From: Kordiimonas gwangyangensis DSM 19435 = JCM 12864
GTDB taxonomy: Bacteria; Pseudomonadota; Alphaproteobacteria; Sphingomonadales; Kordiimonadaceae
DNA: 64,000 nt
Reading direction: 5' to 3'
Assembly: GCF_000375545.1 (NCBI RefSeq)
Contig: NZ_AQXF01000005.1
Span: forward strand, 325,289-389,288
This document shows, one piece after another, positions 37,712-47,487 of the stretch. A program made the position numbers and the translations under genes. Numbering within the stretch: position 1 is the first letter of the stretch; each line of letters starts with the position of its first letter. Under the pieces are notes generated by a model. The model searched no databases. It saw only the letters and a list, made by a program, of their open reading frames with translations, and had not been told where the DNA came from.

Positions 37712-39841
37712 ATGCATTCAGGCGGTTCTCAGCGGCTATGGCTTCGCCTGCTCGCCCTCTGTTTTTGTTGTTTCCTGGCTTCTACCGTCTCCTTTGCCGC
37801 ACGCCTCAGTGACGAAGGTCGCGCGGGCGCCATGGCGCTTCTCCCTAAAATTCTGATGGAACAAAGGCTTGATGCCTACCTTGAGCTTGATAGCCTGCGC
37901 GCGCAATTGGCGGCAGCGAAATCGGACAGCACCAAGGCACGCCTGCTGAAAAGCCTGATTTTCTATCATATCGACACCGGCCTCAGAGACGGGCTCGATG
38001 CAGTCTCCGCTCAAGCCATAGCACTTGCCGAGCGTAATGGAGATACCGAACTCGCGATATACGGCCTTCTTGGTCAGGCTGAACTTCTGTCACTGAACGG
38101 TGAGATCAAGGGCGCCGAGAAGCTCGTGCTCCAGGCAGGTGAGCTCGCGAAGGTTAGCGGCGACCCGCTCAATATTTTCCTGACAGATTCTGCCATGGCC
38201 GTCCTTGGCCCGGACCTTGGTGATATGCTTCAAGGCCTCCTCAGCATGACCTTGGCAACATCCGAATTGCCGAACACCGCCCGCGGCCAGCGCATGCGCA
38301 TGCTGGCGCATCTCACCCTCGCCTATATCTATATCAGCGTTGAGGAAGTGGATGAGATGGTGGCCAACTACACACGCGCACTCGAGATCGCGAGCGCGGC
38401 CCACATCCCGCTCGACCGCGAAACCATCCTTTTCAACCTCGCAAGCACTTTAAGCGATGTGGGTGAAAAGGACCTCGCACGGGACTATTACAAGGGCCTT
38501 GATATCATCATCGAGCAAAACGGCCACACAGAGGGTCGCTACTATGCGCTCTATGGTCTTGCATGGCTTGCCTATGACGAAGAAAACTATCAGGAGACCG
38601 TGCGCCTCGCGAAGGAAGCGATTGACGATTTTGACGGTGATCCGGGCTTCGATATCGAATTTTATGACCTGATGGCTGCGGGTCATGCGCGGCTTGGTAA
38701 CGTTGATGAGGCACACAAGAACCGCAAAATCGTGATGGACATGTATGAGGCCTACCCGGACCTTAATTACGAGGGCACGGACGCCAATGACCAGTTGACG
38801 GAAGCCTATATTCTTGCAGCGGAAGGCAAACACGAAAAGGCATTTGAGGTTCTGAACAAAGCGCGTCGCGGCCTCCTGAACGCGCAGTTCGCCGACTTCC
38901 AGAACAGCGTCACCGACATGCGCTCCAGCATCGTTACGATGATCGAAAAACAGAAGGCAGAAAACGCACTACTGGATGCGGAGAACGCCTATAGCCGCCT
39001 CTTGATTGCACTTGTGTTCATCATCGCCGCCGGCACGACCGTGCTTCTCGTTTTGCAGCGTAGGCACAACCGCGCCATGGCCGAAGCGAAACACCATGCC
39101 GAAATGGCGAACAAGAGCAAGTCCGAGTTCCTCGCGAACATGAGCCACGAACTGCGCACGCCACTCAATGCTATCCTCGGTTTCTCGGAAATGATGCAGC
39201 ACAAGGTATATGGCGAGGTGGGCGCCAAACAATATGTTGATTATGTCGACCATATTCACGAGAGCGGCAAGCTGCTCCTCGATATCATCAACGACATTCT
39301 TGACCTGTCCAAGGTCGAATCCGGCCGCCTGATTGTGCGTGAGGAAGAGGTTTCTGTGCCGACCCTCTTTGACGATGTTGTGCGCCTCACCTCCCCGCGC
39401 GCAAGCAAGAAGCGCATCACTGTTCAGACCTCGCTCCCACCACGGCTACCGCACCTCCGCGCCGACAATCGTCTATGCAAACAGATCCTTCTCAATGTGG
39501 TTGGCAATGCGGTTAAATTCACTGATGAGGGCGGTAAAATCACCCTCGGGGCCTACCGCATGGATGACGGCGCCTTGATGGTGGAGGTCGAAGACAATGG
39601 CATCGGCATGAACCCTGATGAGCTCGAGATCGCGCTCACACCCTTTGGACAAGCGGGCAGCACGGCCACCCGCAGCCACGAAGGCACAGGCCTTGGCTTG
39701 CCCCTTGTTGAAAGCTTGATGAAGCTTCATGGCGGCACCTTGGCGCTGCGCTCCGTCAAGGGTGCGGGGACTGTCGTGATCCTGAAATTCCCGGCTGCGC
39801 GTGTGCTTTCTGAGGCAGCGCAACCGGAAAACTCAGCTTAG
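37712..39841 (+). CDS. Membrane sensor histidine kinase with periplasmic TPR region
   Basis: The 709-aa protein starts with a signal or membrane segment (about residues 9-30). A large helical region with TPR-like repeats (about 35-420) is probably periplasmic. A second membrane segment (about 430-450) leads to HisKA with H479 in ANMSHELRTPLNAILGF and an HATPase domain (NVVGNAVKFTDEG, VEDNGIGM, GTGLGLPLV). The H-box is of the PleC/DivJ type, whose members act on DivK/PleD-like regulators in alphaproteobacteria. No response regulator is nearby. Its stop codon overlaps the convergent porin gene by 4 bp. Confidence 0.85.
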   Translation: MHSGGSQRLWLRLLALCFCCFLASTVSFAARLSDEGRAGAMALLPKILMEQRLDAYLELDSLRAQLAAAKSDSTKARLLKSLIFYHIDTGLRDGLDAVSAQAIALAERNGDTELAIYGLLGQAELLSLNGEIKGAEKLVLQAGELAKVSGDPLNIFLTDSAMAVLGPDLGDMLQGLLSMTLATSELPNTARGQRMRMLAHLTLAYIYISVEEVDEMVANYTRALEIASAAHIPLDRETILFNLASTLSDVGEKDLARDYYKGLDIIIEQNGHTEGRYYALYGLAWLAYDEENYQETVRLAKEAIDDFDGDPGFDIEFYDLMAAGHARLGNVDEAHKNRKIVMDMYEAYPDLNYEGTDANDQLTEAYILAAEGKHEKAFEVLNKARRGLLNAQFADFQNSVTDMRSSIVTMIEKQKAENALLDAENAYSRLLIALVFIIAAGTTVLLVLQRRHNRAMAEAKHHAEMANKSKSEFLANMSHELRTPLNAILGFSEMMQHKVYGEVGAKQYVDYVDHIHESGKLLLDIINDILDLSKVESGRLIVREEEVSVPTLFDDVVRLTSPRASKKRITVQTSLPPRLPHLRADNRLCKQILLNVVGNAVKFTDEGGKITLGAYRMDDGALMVEVEDNGIGMNPDELEIALTPFGQAGSTATRSHEGTGLGLPLVESLMKLHGGTLALRSVKGAGTVVILKFPAARVLSEAAQPENSA

Positions 39842-40518
39842 AAGTAGAACTTCACTCCACCGATCACCGCGCCTTTGCCAAGGCCACCGTCGAGTGAACT
39901 GTTTTCATACATCACGCTCAACTCAAAGCTTTCAATGAAAGCTGAAAGGCCAATGCCGTAGTCCCAAAGGTTGCGGCGATCTTCGCGCATGTCATAGCCA
40001 AGGCGAGAGATGATCGTCAGCTCCGGCATGTTGGGCACAGGTACCTCTAGATCAGTGAACAGATAGAGGCTGTTGCTGTCCGGCGTGCTCCAGCGGCCAT
40101 CAGGCGAATAGGTGACACCGGTGCGGATATAGGCAAGGCCGAAGTCGCGGGAGATGGTGCCCGTAATCTCAGGATAGAAGCTGCTGCCACTGCCGTGGAT
40201 GCTGTCCAGCTCGACTGAAAAGTCATAGCTGAAACCGCCTGTTTCAAAATTGTAACCAGCAAAAATATTGGCCTGCGCATCGCCGCCAGCGCTGTCGCTG
40301 ATGGCGGCTAAACCACCGCCCACATAAAAGCCGCTGTCATGGTATAGCCCGACCGAGCCGCGCACCGTTGGGTCACGGTCAGACAGTGAGAGGCCGCGGT
40401 CGCGGTAGTCGGTTGTCACACCAACATAACCGTCAATGCTGTAGGGCTTTTCATCTTGCGCAAAGGCCGGTGCTGCGAAGCAAGCTGCTGCCATCAAACC
40501 CGAAAAAATAGTCTTCAT
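39838..40518 (-). CDS. TorF-family (Gcw_chp-type) putative porin
   Basis: The 226-aa protein has a signal peptide (MKTIFSGLMAAACFAAPAFA) and a beta-rich body with the family opening YVGVTTDYRDRGLSLSDRDPTVRGS. The regular alternation of hydrophobic and polar residues and the terminal phenylalanine (GGVKFYF) indicate a small outer-membrane barrel. Its function is unproven in the family. The ATG at 40518 follows AGGA; the upstream peptidase gene ends 9 bp before, so the two may be co-transcribed. Confidence 0.8.
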   Translation of the reverse strand: MKTIFSGLMAAACFAAPAFAQDEKPYSIDGYVGVTTDYRDRGLSLSDRDPTVRGSVGLYHDSGFYVGGGLAAISDSAGGDAQANIFAGYNFETGGFSYDFSVELDSIHGSGSSFYPEITGTISRDFGLAYIRTGVTYSPDGRWSTPDSNSLYLFTDLEVPVPNMPELTIISRLGYDMREDRRNLWDYGIGLSAFIESFELSVMYENSSLDGGLGKGAVIGGVKFYF

Positions 40519-40527
40519 CTGCAAATC

Positions 40528-41364
40528 CTAAAACGGCCCTTTCATGGGCTCTGGTTCAATCAGCAGGATCGGGTCCAGCCGAACATTTCCCCAATTCACG
40601 CGCCAGTCGACATGCGGGCCGCTCGCGCGCCCGGTTTTGCCGATGGTGCCAATCTGTTCACCTTGTTTTACCGACTGCCCCTTTTCCACATCCACACTGT
40701 TCATGTGAAAAAGGGTCGATGTCACGCCAAAACCGTGGTCGATAATAACGATACCACCTTCAAGCAGGAAATCCGGCACCGCAAGGCGTACGATGCCGCC
40801 AGCAGGCGCTACAATGGGCCTGCCGATGGGCCCTGCGATATCAAGGCCGTAATGCGGGCTTCTGGGCACGCCGTTCAGAATGCGCTGGCTACCGTAGAAG
40901 CCGGAGAACCGCCCTTCGGCCGGGCGCACAAACCCTGCCAGCCAATCAAGCTGGTCGGTCGCCACGCTGCGGGCCTCTCGCACCATGCCCGTCTCCTTCA
41001 CGCGCCGTTCGTGCCACTCCGGCGGCGGCGTCACGGTTTTGGGCGGCAGGCCGTCGACCTGCTCAACATCAAAGTGGCGCTTCTTGACCTCGATCACCTG
41101 TTCTTCAGCGGTGCCATCCGCGTGCAAGAGCGCGAGCTTGGCTTCGGGGCCTGCGTCGCGGCCGAAGCCGATGACAAAATTGCCTTCCAGACCAACTTTG
41201 ACCGGCTCACCGTCCAGTGAAACCTTGGTCCCCGCTGCTACCTTGCCCCATAGCATGCCACCCTGTGACGCCGTGCCGGAAAGGTCCACCGCTTGCGCTA
41301 AATTGGTGGATGCCACGGCCATTAAGGTGGCGACGATAAAATTGCTCAGTTTTGCGTATTTCAT
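40528..41364 (-). CDS. Exported M23-family metallopeptidase (LytM-type)
   Basis: The 278-aa protein has a signal peptide (MKYAKLSNFIVATLMAVAST...A). The C-terminal LytM/M23 domain has zinc ligands in HYGLDIAGP (H and D) and SGPHVDW (H), plus FHMNSVDVEKGQSVKQGE. The active-site set is complete, so it is probably a peptidoglycan endopeptidase in the periplasm. The N-terminal 110 residues are beta-rich. The ATG at 41364 has AGGAG five nt upstream; the longer in-frame start at 41421 lacks a site. Confidence 0.88.
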   Translation of the reverse strand: MKYAKLSNFIVATLMAVASTNLAQAVDLSGTASQGGMLWGKVAAGTKVSLDGEPVKVGLEGNFVIGFGRDAGPEAKLALLHADGTAEEQVIEVKKRHFDVEQVDGLPPKTVTPPPEWHERRVKETGMVREARSVATDQLDWLAGFVRPAEGRFSGFYGSQRILNGVPRSPHYGLDIAGPIGRPIVAPAGGIVRLAVPDFLLEGGIVIIDHGFGVTSTLFHMNSVDVEKGQSVKQGEQIGTIGKTGRASGPHVDWRVNWGNVRLDPILLIEPEPMKGPF

Positions 41365-41417
41365 GACACTCCTGATCGCGCACAAGGGCGGCAAAATTGC
41401 GGCGGCACTCACACGTA

Positions 41418-42899
41418 TCACAGCAAACTCCCCTGCCTGTCGTCACCCGTCTTTGGCGCAGGTGCTGGCTTTGCTTTTGCTGGCGCTTTCTTCGGCGGCA
41501 CGGGTGGTGGCGTCTCGCCCTCACCCAGCACTTGCATATCGCTGACACCGTCCGCGAAACGTACCTTGACCTGGTCGCCTGTCCCAAGCTGGCGCACTTT
41601 GGTGACTGGTGTGCCGCTGGCGTCTTCAACAAGCGCATACCCGCGGTCAAGCACACGTTCGTACGAGAGGCTCTCCAGCATGCGGCCAGATGCTTCAAGC
41701 CGTTTGCCGAGGTCCTCAAGGCGGCGCGCGTACGCTGGGTCAAGCCGCCGCGCGCTTGAGCTAAGCTGTTCGCCCCGGTATACCGCAAGTCGCCTCAGCT
41801 GCCCCGCACTCAGGCCGCCCACCAACCGGTTCAGTTGCGCGGATTTGATATTGGCCACAGCCATCAGCCCGCGCGGCAGGCGTTCAGACAGGTCATCCCA
41901 GCGCTGCTGGGCGAGGCCCAGGATATCCCGTGGGCTCGGCAAGCCGCGTGCAAGGCCACGCACGCGTTCCGCCCGGTCGCGGATCATATTGGCCTTAAGG
42001 CCCGCCAGCCTGCGGCCAAGATCCGCGATATAGACCCGCAGTTCCTCACGCACCGGCACGGCCTTTTCCGCCGCACCCGTTGGGGTGGGCGCGCGCAGGT
42101 CGGAGGCATAATCGATCAGCGTGGTGTCGGTCTCGTGCCCAACGGCGGAGATAAGCGGGATATCGCTCTCGGCTGCAGCGCGCACCACAATTTCCTCGTT
42201 GAAGGACCACAGGTCCTCGATGGAGCCACCACCACGCGCCACAATCAGCACGTCCGGGCGCGGGATGCTGCCGCTGCCGTCAATGGCGTTGAAGCCCTTG
42301 ATCGCTGCCGCCACTTGCGCCGCAGCACCCTCGCCCTGCACCAGCACGGGCCACACCAGCACGTGGCGCGGGAAACGGTCATTCAGGCGGTGCAGGATAT
42401 CACGAATCACAGCGCCAGTGGGTGATGTCACCACGCCAATCACCTTGGGCAGGAACGGAATTTCCCGTTTGCGCGCGGGGTCAAACAACCCCTCGGCGGC
42501 CAGCTTTTTCTTGCGCTCCTCCAGCAGCGCCATCAGGGCACCGGCGCCTGCCGGTTCCATATGGTCCACCACCATCTGGTACTTCGACCGCGCCGGGTAT
42601 GTGGTCAGCTTGCCGGTGCAGATAACCTCAAGCCCATCCTCGGGCACAAAGCCAAGGCGCTGGGCGCTGCCGCGCCAGCACACACCGTCCAGCACCGCAC
42701 TGTCGTCCTTCAGTGCGAAATAGATATGGCCAGATGATGCACGCTTGACGCCCGAAAGCTCGGCACGCACCCGCACGTGGCCAAACCGGTCCTCGACCGA
42801 GCGTTTGAGCGCGCCTGAAAGCTCCGACACCGTGAATTCATAGGCATTGCTGCCTTGCGTCGCCTCGCTTTCGGGCAATTCGGGCCAACCGTCTGACAT
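41418..42899 (-). CDS. xseA: Exodeoxyribonuclease VII large subunit
   Basis: The 493-aa protein has an N-terminal OB-fold (residues about 18-115; [29 protein letters not shown], split here) and the catalytic domain with [48 protein letters not shown] and [28 protein letters not shown] (split). With XseB it degrades single-stranded DNA. The tail is a Lys/Pro/Ala-rich extension. The true start is the ATG at 42899, after GGGAGA. It is divergent from purD across about 110 bp, a recurrent alphaproteobacterial arrangement. Confidence 0.94.
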   Translation of the reverse strand: MSDGWPELPESEATQGSNAYEFTVSELSGALKRSVEDRFGHVRVRAELSGVKRASSGHIYFALKDDSAVLDGVCWRGSAQRLGFVPEDGLEVICTGKLTTYPARSKYQMVVDHMEPAGAGALMALLEERKKKLAAEGLFDPARKREIPFLPKVIGVVTSPTGAVIRDILHRLNDRFPRHVLVWPVLVQGEGAAAQVAAAIKGFNAIDGSGSIPRPDVLIVARGGGSIEDLWSFNEEIVVRAAAESDIPLISAVGHETDTTLIDYASDLRAPTPTGAAEKAVPVREELRVYIADLGRRLAGLKANMIRDRAERVRGLARGLPSPRDILGLAQQRWDDLSERLPRGLMAVANIKSAQLNRLVGGLSAGQLRRLAVYRGEQLSSSARRLDPAYARRLEDLGKRLEASGRMLESLSYERVLDRGYALVEDASGTPVTKVRQLGTGDQVKVRFADGVSDMQVLGEGETPPPVPPKKAPAKAKPAPAPKTGDDRQGSLL

Positions 42900-43008
42900 A
42901 TTCTCTCCCACCACGGGCATATCGCCCGCACTTCTTCCTTGAGTGACAGGGAACCTATGATACAAGGGGGCAGCCTTCAAGCAACCCACCACGTGACAGG
43001 TGAAAAAT

Positions 43009-44289
43009 ATGAACATTCTCGTCCTCGGCTCCGGTGGCCGTGAACACGCCCTTTCATGGAAAATTGCGCAAAGCCCGCTGGTTGACATGCTGTATTGCGC
43101 GCCCGGAAACGGCGGAATCGGGGACGTAGCCTCGTGTGTGGACCTGGATGCGAGCGATCATGCGGCGGTTATCCACTTCTGCCGCGAGATGGAAATCGAC
43201 TTTGTGGTCGTCGGCCCCGAAGCACCGCTGGTTGCAGGCCTTGTGGACGACCTGACCCGCGAAGGCATCCTCGCATTCGGCCCCACGAAAGGCGGCGCAC
43301 AGCTTGAGGGTTCCAAAGGTTTCACCAAGGATGTTTGCGCGAAATACGGCATCCCCACCGCCGCCTATGGCCGCTTTGATAGTGCCGAGGCCGCGAAAGC
43401 TTATGCGACCGAACAAGGCGCCCCGATTGTAGTGAAGGCGGACGGCCTTGCTGCAGGTAAAGGTGTGATCATCGCGCAAACGGTCGCGGAAGCGCATGAG
43501 GCGATTGATGAGATGTTCGGCGGTAGCTTCGGCGCGGCCGGCGCGGAAGTTGTGATTGAGGAATTCATGACCGGCGAGGAAGCCAGCTTCTTCGCGCTTT
43601 CTGACGGTGTGAACACGCTGGCGCTCGCGACCGCGCAGGACCACAAGGCGGTTGGCGAAGGCGACACCGGCCCCAATACCGGCGGCATGGGCGCCTATTC
43701 GCCCGCCCCTGTGATGACCGATGAGCTTTGTGAGCGTGTGACGCGCGAGATTATTGAGCCCACAGTGAAAGCCATGGCTGACATGGGCCACCCCTATAAG
43801 GGTGTGTTCTTCGCGGGCCTGATGATCACGTCCGAAGGCCCCAAGCTGATTGAATATAACTGCCGCTTCGGTGACCCTGAGTGTCAGGTTCTCATGACCC
43901 GCATGACATCAGACATCGTACCGCTTCTGATGGCCGCAGCGAAGGGTGAGCTTGCCGGCAAGACCGCAGAATGGTCGGACGATGCGGCGCTCACAGTTGT
44001 GATGGCCGCGAAGGGCTACCCGGGGTCCTATGAAAAAGGCACGGAAATCCGCGATCTTGCGGCGGCTGAGGCCGAAGCTGGCGCCCATGTCTTCCATGCA
44101 GGCACCAAACGTGAGGACGACAAGCTGCTCGCGACCGGTGGCCGCGTGCTGAACGTAACCGCGACCGGGAAATCTGTTACGGAAGCGCAACAACGTGCTT
44201 ACGCCGCGGTTGACGCCATCAGCTGGCCCGGTGGTTTTTGCCGCCGCGACATTGGCTGGCGCGCTGTGGCACGCGAAAAGAACAGCTAA
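43009..44289 (+). CDS. purD: Phosphoribosylamine-glycine ligase
   Basis: The 426-aa ATP-grasp enzyme has [74 protein letters not shown] and [12 protein letters not shown]. It joins glycine to phosphoribosylamine in the second step of purine synthesis. The ATG at 43009 is preferred over a GTG at 43000 because of the GACAGG site. A short GC hairpin (44341-44360) lies at the end of the convergent neighbour; it has no T-tract. Confidence 0.96.
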   Translation: MNILVLGSGGREHALSWKIAQSPLVDMLYCAPGNGGIGDVASCVDLDASDHAAVIHFCREMEIDFVVVGPEAPLVAGLVDDLTREGILAFGPTKGGAQLEGSKGFTKDVCAKYGIPTAAYGRFDSAEAAKAYATEQGAPIVVKADGLAAGKGVIIAQTVAEAHEAIDEMFGGSFGAAGAEVVIEEFMTGEEASFFALSDGVNTLALATAQDHKAVGEGDTGPNTGGMGAYSPAPVMTDELCERVTREIIEPTVKAMADMGHPYKGVFFAGLMITSEGPKLIEYNCRFGDPECQVLMTRMTSDIVPLLMAAAKGELAGKTAEWSDDAALTVVMAAKGYPGSYEKGTEIRDLAAAEAEAGAHVFHAGTKREDDKLLATGGRVLNVTATGKSVTEAQQRAYAAVDAISWPGGFCRRDIGWRAVAREKNS

Positions 44290-44348
44290 ATATCCCACCC
44301 GCACACTGTGCAGGATTTGTGCGGAAAATGCGCGGTTTCTGTGCGGCC

Positions 44349-45449
44349 CTAAAGCCGCACTACCATGCCTTCAATCGGCTTGCCGCCAGTCTCATAAAGG
44401 TCAGCAATCAACCCCTGCAGCGCCTCCATGCCTTCATGGCGGGAGAGCGTCATCCACGGGTTGGCCGCATCGCTGACCCGGGCATAAAAACTTTTCTCCG
44501 CCGCGCCGTAGCGCTCATTGAAGCCTTGCGGCGTCCAGTCGGCATTGCGTTTCTTGATCTGGTTGGGCGCAAAGAAGAACACCGGCCGTGGGCCTGAGAC
44601 ATTGACCTCCTGCCGCTCGCCCGTATTGGCCGCGGTACCTGCGAAACAATCAAACACGAGGCTCGGCCCAAAATAGTCATGGATGCGGGTGCGCAGGTCA
44701 TAGTCGCCGGAGAAATCCACATAAGTGATGGGTGTCTCGCGCTCCAAGGTGTCCAGCTCCTCATAGCTGATGACGGTGTCATAACAGCCAAGCTTTTCAA
44801 CAAAGGATTTGTTTTTGGCTGATGTGAGCGCAATCACTTCAAGATCATCGCGCCCTTCAAGGCAGTAGGCTGTACCGTAGGCCGTTTTACTGGAAGCGGA
44901 AGACACAAGCAGGCGTTTTGCGCCAAAGCAGTCGTTATCCTCCAGATAATCCGCCAGCATGAAGGAGGTGATGAACAGCGGCCGGAACAGCATTTGATAT
45001 TCTTCCATGTCCGGCGAATATCCGGCGTCAGTGCTGCAGCGGGTGTAGAAATTATAGGCCGACACCAGCTCCAGCCTGTGTTCAGCGCCGTCATAAAAGC
45101 CGCGCTCAGTCACGCGGATCGGCGCCATGCGGAACCGGGTCGCCACCGGGAAATAGCCGTAGAAGCGTTCCCCCACGGCAATGCCGTCAACATTGGAGGC
45201 AACCACATCGGCAAAGCCCCACACGGGCATATGGCCCCAGCCGTCCTGTCCCGTGGGGAAAAACTTCCAGTAGTTCATGAAGTCGCCAAGGGCGGCGTAG
45301 GTGATATTGTTCGACGACAGGCCAAACTGGTCGACCTTCACAAGAATTTCGCCGTCCCCCAACGCTTTGTCGTCGTTCAAAACATCGATGGTGGTGGTGC
45401 CGACGTTTACCTTGTCCGTCAGGAGGCGTGTGATTGTCTGGTTTGCCAT
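44349..45449 (-). CDS. DUF2855-family protein
   Basis: The 366-aa protein matches the DUF2855 family by its opening (GEILVKVDQFGLSSNNITYAALGD) and by WGFADVVASNVDGI, GERFYGYFP and SSASSKTAYGTAYCL. It resembles a degenerate medium-chain dehydrogenase/quinone oxidoreductase fold, but the zinc and typical glycine-rich cofactor motifs are not clear. Function is unknown. It starts with a GGGGAA site upstream and lies 96 bp after the PAS kinase on the same strand. Confidence 0.75.
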   Translation of the reverse strand: MANQTITRLLTDKVNVGTTTIDVLNDDKALGDGEILVKVDQFGLSSNNITYAALGDFMNYWKFFPTGQDGWGHMPVWGFADVVASNVDGIAVGERFYGYFPVATRFRMAPIRVTERGFYDGAEHRLELVSAYNFYTRCSTDAGYSPDMEEYQMLFRPLFITSFMLADYLEDNDCFGAKRLLVSSASSKTAYGTAYCLEGRDDLEVIALTSAKNKSFVEKLGCYDTVISYEELDTLERETPITYVDFSGDYDLRTRIHDYFGPSLVFDCFAGTAANTGERQEVNVSGPRPVFFFAPNQIKKRNADWTPQGFNERYGAAEKSFYARVSDAANPWMTLSRHEGMEALQGLIADLYETGGKPIEGMVVRL

Positions 45450-45545
45450 GGCCTTGTTCCCCTATCCTTGTCTGATTGACGATAGGGCTGAAGCTTGGAA
45501 AGGCCAGAATATATTCGCAAGCACGGTTCCGCCTGAGGCGTTTCC

Positions 45546-47099
45546 TCAGTCGTCGTCCTTTTCGCGCACCTTGAAGGGCGGGAACACCACACTAACGCGG
45601 GTGCCGACACCTGGGCGGCTGTCGATGGTCATGGTGGCGCTGAGTTTCTCGGCAAAGGCGGTCACAAGCGGCAGCCCAAGACCGGAGCCTTCGTGACGGC
45701 GGCTGAGGCTGCTGTCCACTTGCCCGAAAGGCCGTTTGGCAATCTTGATTTCCTCAGCCGTCATGCCGATGCCGGTATCGGTCACGCTGAGGCAAAGGCC
45801 CCCGGTGCCGGTTTTCTCAAGGTTCATCGCAACCTTGCCGCCGGGCTCGGTGAACTTGATGGCGTTCGAGAGCAGGTTAAGCGCGATCTGTTTGATCAGC
45901 CGTTCATCAGCTTCAATGAGCACATTCTGATCGAACTGATGCTCAAGCGACAGGCTGGCTTCAAAGGCGCGCTGCTGCACCAGTGTCATGCACATCTCAA
46001 GGCTTTCAAGCGGGTCAATCCAGGTGAGGTAAGCCTCAAGCCGTCCCGCCTCCACCTTCGAGAGGTCAAGGATATCATTGATGATCGACAGGAGGTGGGT
46101 GCCGCTCTCGTGAATGTCGTGCGCATATTCCTTGTAGCGCGGGCTACCAAGCGGGCCGACCATCTCCTCGCGCAGAATTTCCGCAAAACCGAGGATGGCA
46201 TTGAGCGGCGTCCTCAGCTCATGGCTCATGTTCGCGAGGAATTCGGACTTTGCCCGGTTGGCAAGTTCCGCAGTATCGCGAGACCGCTGCAACTCCTGCG
46301 CTTGCACAAGGTCTTCCGTCACGTCGCGGCCAATCAGCAGCAACATGGGTTCGCCCTCGATCTCGATCTTCTGGGCAAAAATGCGGAAATGGCGGATGAG
46401 GTTGCCGCGTGTGCGCACCGTGGTGGGCACATCGGTCATCGAGGCTGTCATCTTGAGTTCCTCGACAAACCGGCCAAGGAAGGTCTGGTCCGCCCAGATA
46501 TTGATTTCCTGCGTGGTGTGACCAATCACTTCATCGCGGCGGCGGCCAAACACATTGAGGAACGCCGGGTTCACGTCGATGATCTTGCCGTCTGACAAGG
46601 ATGAGATCAGCATGACCTCCGGCGTGAGCCGGAAGATGCTGCGGAAAATGCTTTCCGCGCGCTCGAACTGACGATTTTTGATCTTCTGCTCGGTGATGTC
46701 GTAAACGCAGGCCGCAACGCAGGTTTCGCCGTTCCACTGAATGGTACTGGCGCGGCAGGTAACCCAACAGGTCTCACCATCCGCACGCAACAGGCGAAGC
46801 TCGTAGCTTTCTGGGACATCATGACCCTTGATGCGCTTGTCGTAGTAGCTTTGCACGAAGCCGACATCATCGGGATGGACCCAGCGTTCGACACCTTCCG
46901 CCATAAACTGCTCGGTGGTGCCCTCATAGCCGACGATTTTGAGAACTGTCTCGTTGACGAAGATAAACCGATCGCCCGAGCGCACCATCACGCCCTCGGC
47001 AAGCGCATCAAGCAGCGCCGCGGTACCGGTTTTTCCAGCTTCGCCAGCCATCAATGACAGGTTCTCCCGCCCCAAAATCAGTTCCCCCTGAACGCTCAT
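45546..47099 (-). CDS. Cytoplasmic PAS-domain sensor histidine kinase
   Basis: The 517-aa protein has no membrane segment. Two PAS domains (about residues 24-145 and 150-265) lead into HisKA with H293 in ANMSHELRTPLNAILGF and HATPase (NLLSNAIKFTEPGG, VTDTGIGM, GSGLGLPLV). The H-box and the following 40 residues closely match the TPR kinase at 37.7 kb, so both probably belong to the PleC/DivJ-like group. No receiver domain or response regulator is nearby. The ribosome-binding site before 47099 is weak; an ATG 16 codons in (47051) follows GGGAGA and is a possible alternative start. Confidence 0.82.
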   Translation of the reverse strand: MSVQGELILGRENLSLMAGEAGKTGTAALLDALAEGVMVRSGDRFIFVNETVLKIVGYEGTTEQFMAEGVERWVHPDDVGFVQSYYDKRIKGHDVPESYELRLLRADGETCWVTCRASTIQWNGETCVAACVYDITEQKIKNRQFERAESIFRSIFRLTPEVMLISSLSDGKIIDVNPAFLNVFGRRRDEVIGHTTQEINIWADQTFLGRFVEELKMTASMTDVPTTVRTRGNLIRHFRIFAQKIEIEGEPMLLLIGRDVTEDLVQAQELQRSRDTAELANRAKSEFLANMSHELRTPLNAILGFAEILREEMVGPLGSPRYKEYAHDIHESGTHLLSIINDILDLSKVEAGRLEAYLTWIDPLESLEMCMTLVQQRAFEASLSLEHQFDQNVLIEADERLIKQIALNLLSNAIKFTEPGGKVAMNLEKTGTGGLCLSVTDTGIGMTAEEIKIAKRPFGQVDSSLSRRHEGSGLGLPLVTAFAEKLSATMTIDSRPGVGTRVSVVFPPFKVREKDDD

Positions 47100-47487
47100 A
47101 CATTGGAGCTAAAATCATAGATTTATTGAACTAAATTGCAATGCCCATCGATGTTGCTCATGCAAGTTTCCTGAGGGCACAAAGACTGTTCCCCCTATTG
47201 ATGCCCCGGCACGCTTTAAGAATTGGTTACAATTGTAGAAATCCTGCGAACCAACATGCACGTATCAAACCCGGTTGGAGAATCCTGTTCCACGGATATT
47301 AGGGATTTCTACATAAGTTTACCGTAATGTGTGAACTCATTCGAATTGCAGGCTAAGGGCGTGTCACCCCTTTAAAATAAGGCCGTGACAACTATATAGG
47401 GTTGATATATAGAGTGAATGATAACAAAAGTGGCTCAAGCCGCTCAACTAAAGTGGCAAAGCCACATAACAAAACGCGAGGATGACA
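47100..47487. other. Intergenic region between the PAS kinase and the RND operon
   Basis: No gene is visible in this 390-bp AT-richer stretch. It should hold divergent promoters. Visible elements are CTATATAGGGTTGATATATAG (47392-47412, split as two near-repeats) and two AAAGTGGC copies (47427-47434, 47450-47457). The second copy is part of the small palindrome GTGGCAAAGCCAC (47453-47465), just upstream of the RND adaptor. It could be a regulator site, but no local repressor gene is present. Confidence 0.35.

Noticed and set aside
44341-44360. Hairpin GTGCGGC/GCCGCAC between purD and the DUF2855 gene as a rho-independent terminator
   Set aside because: It overlaps the stop codon of the DUF2855 gene and has no T-tract on either strand, so I mention it only under purD.
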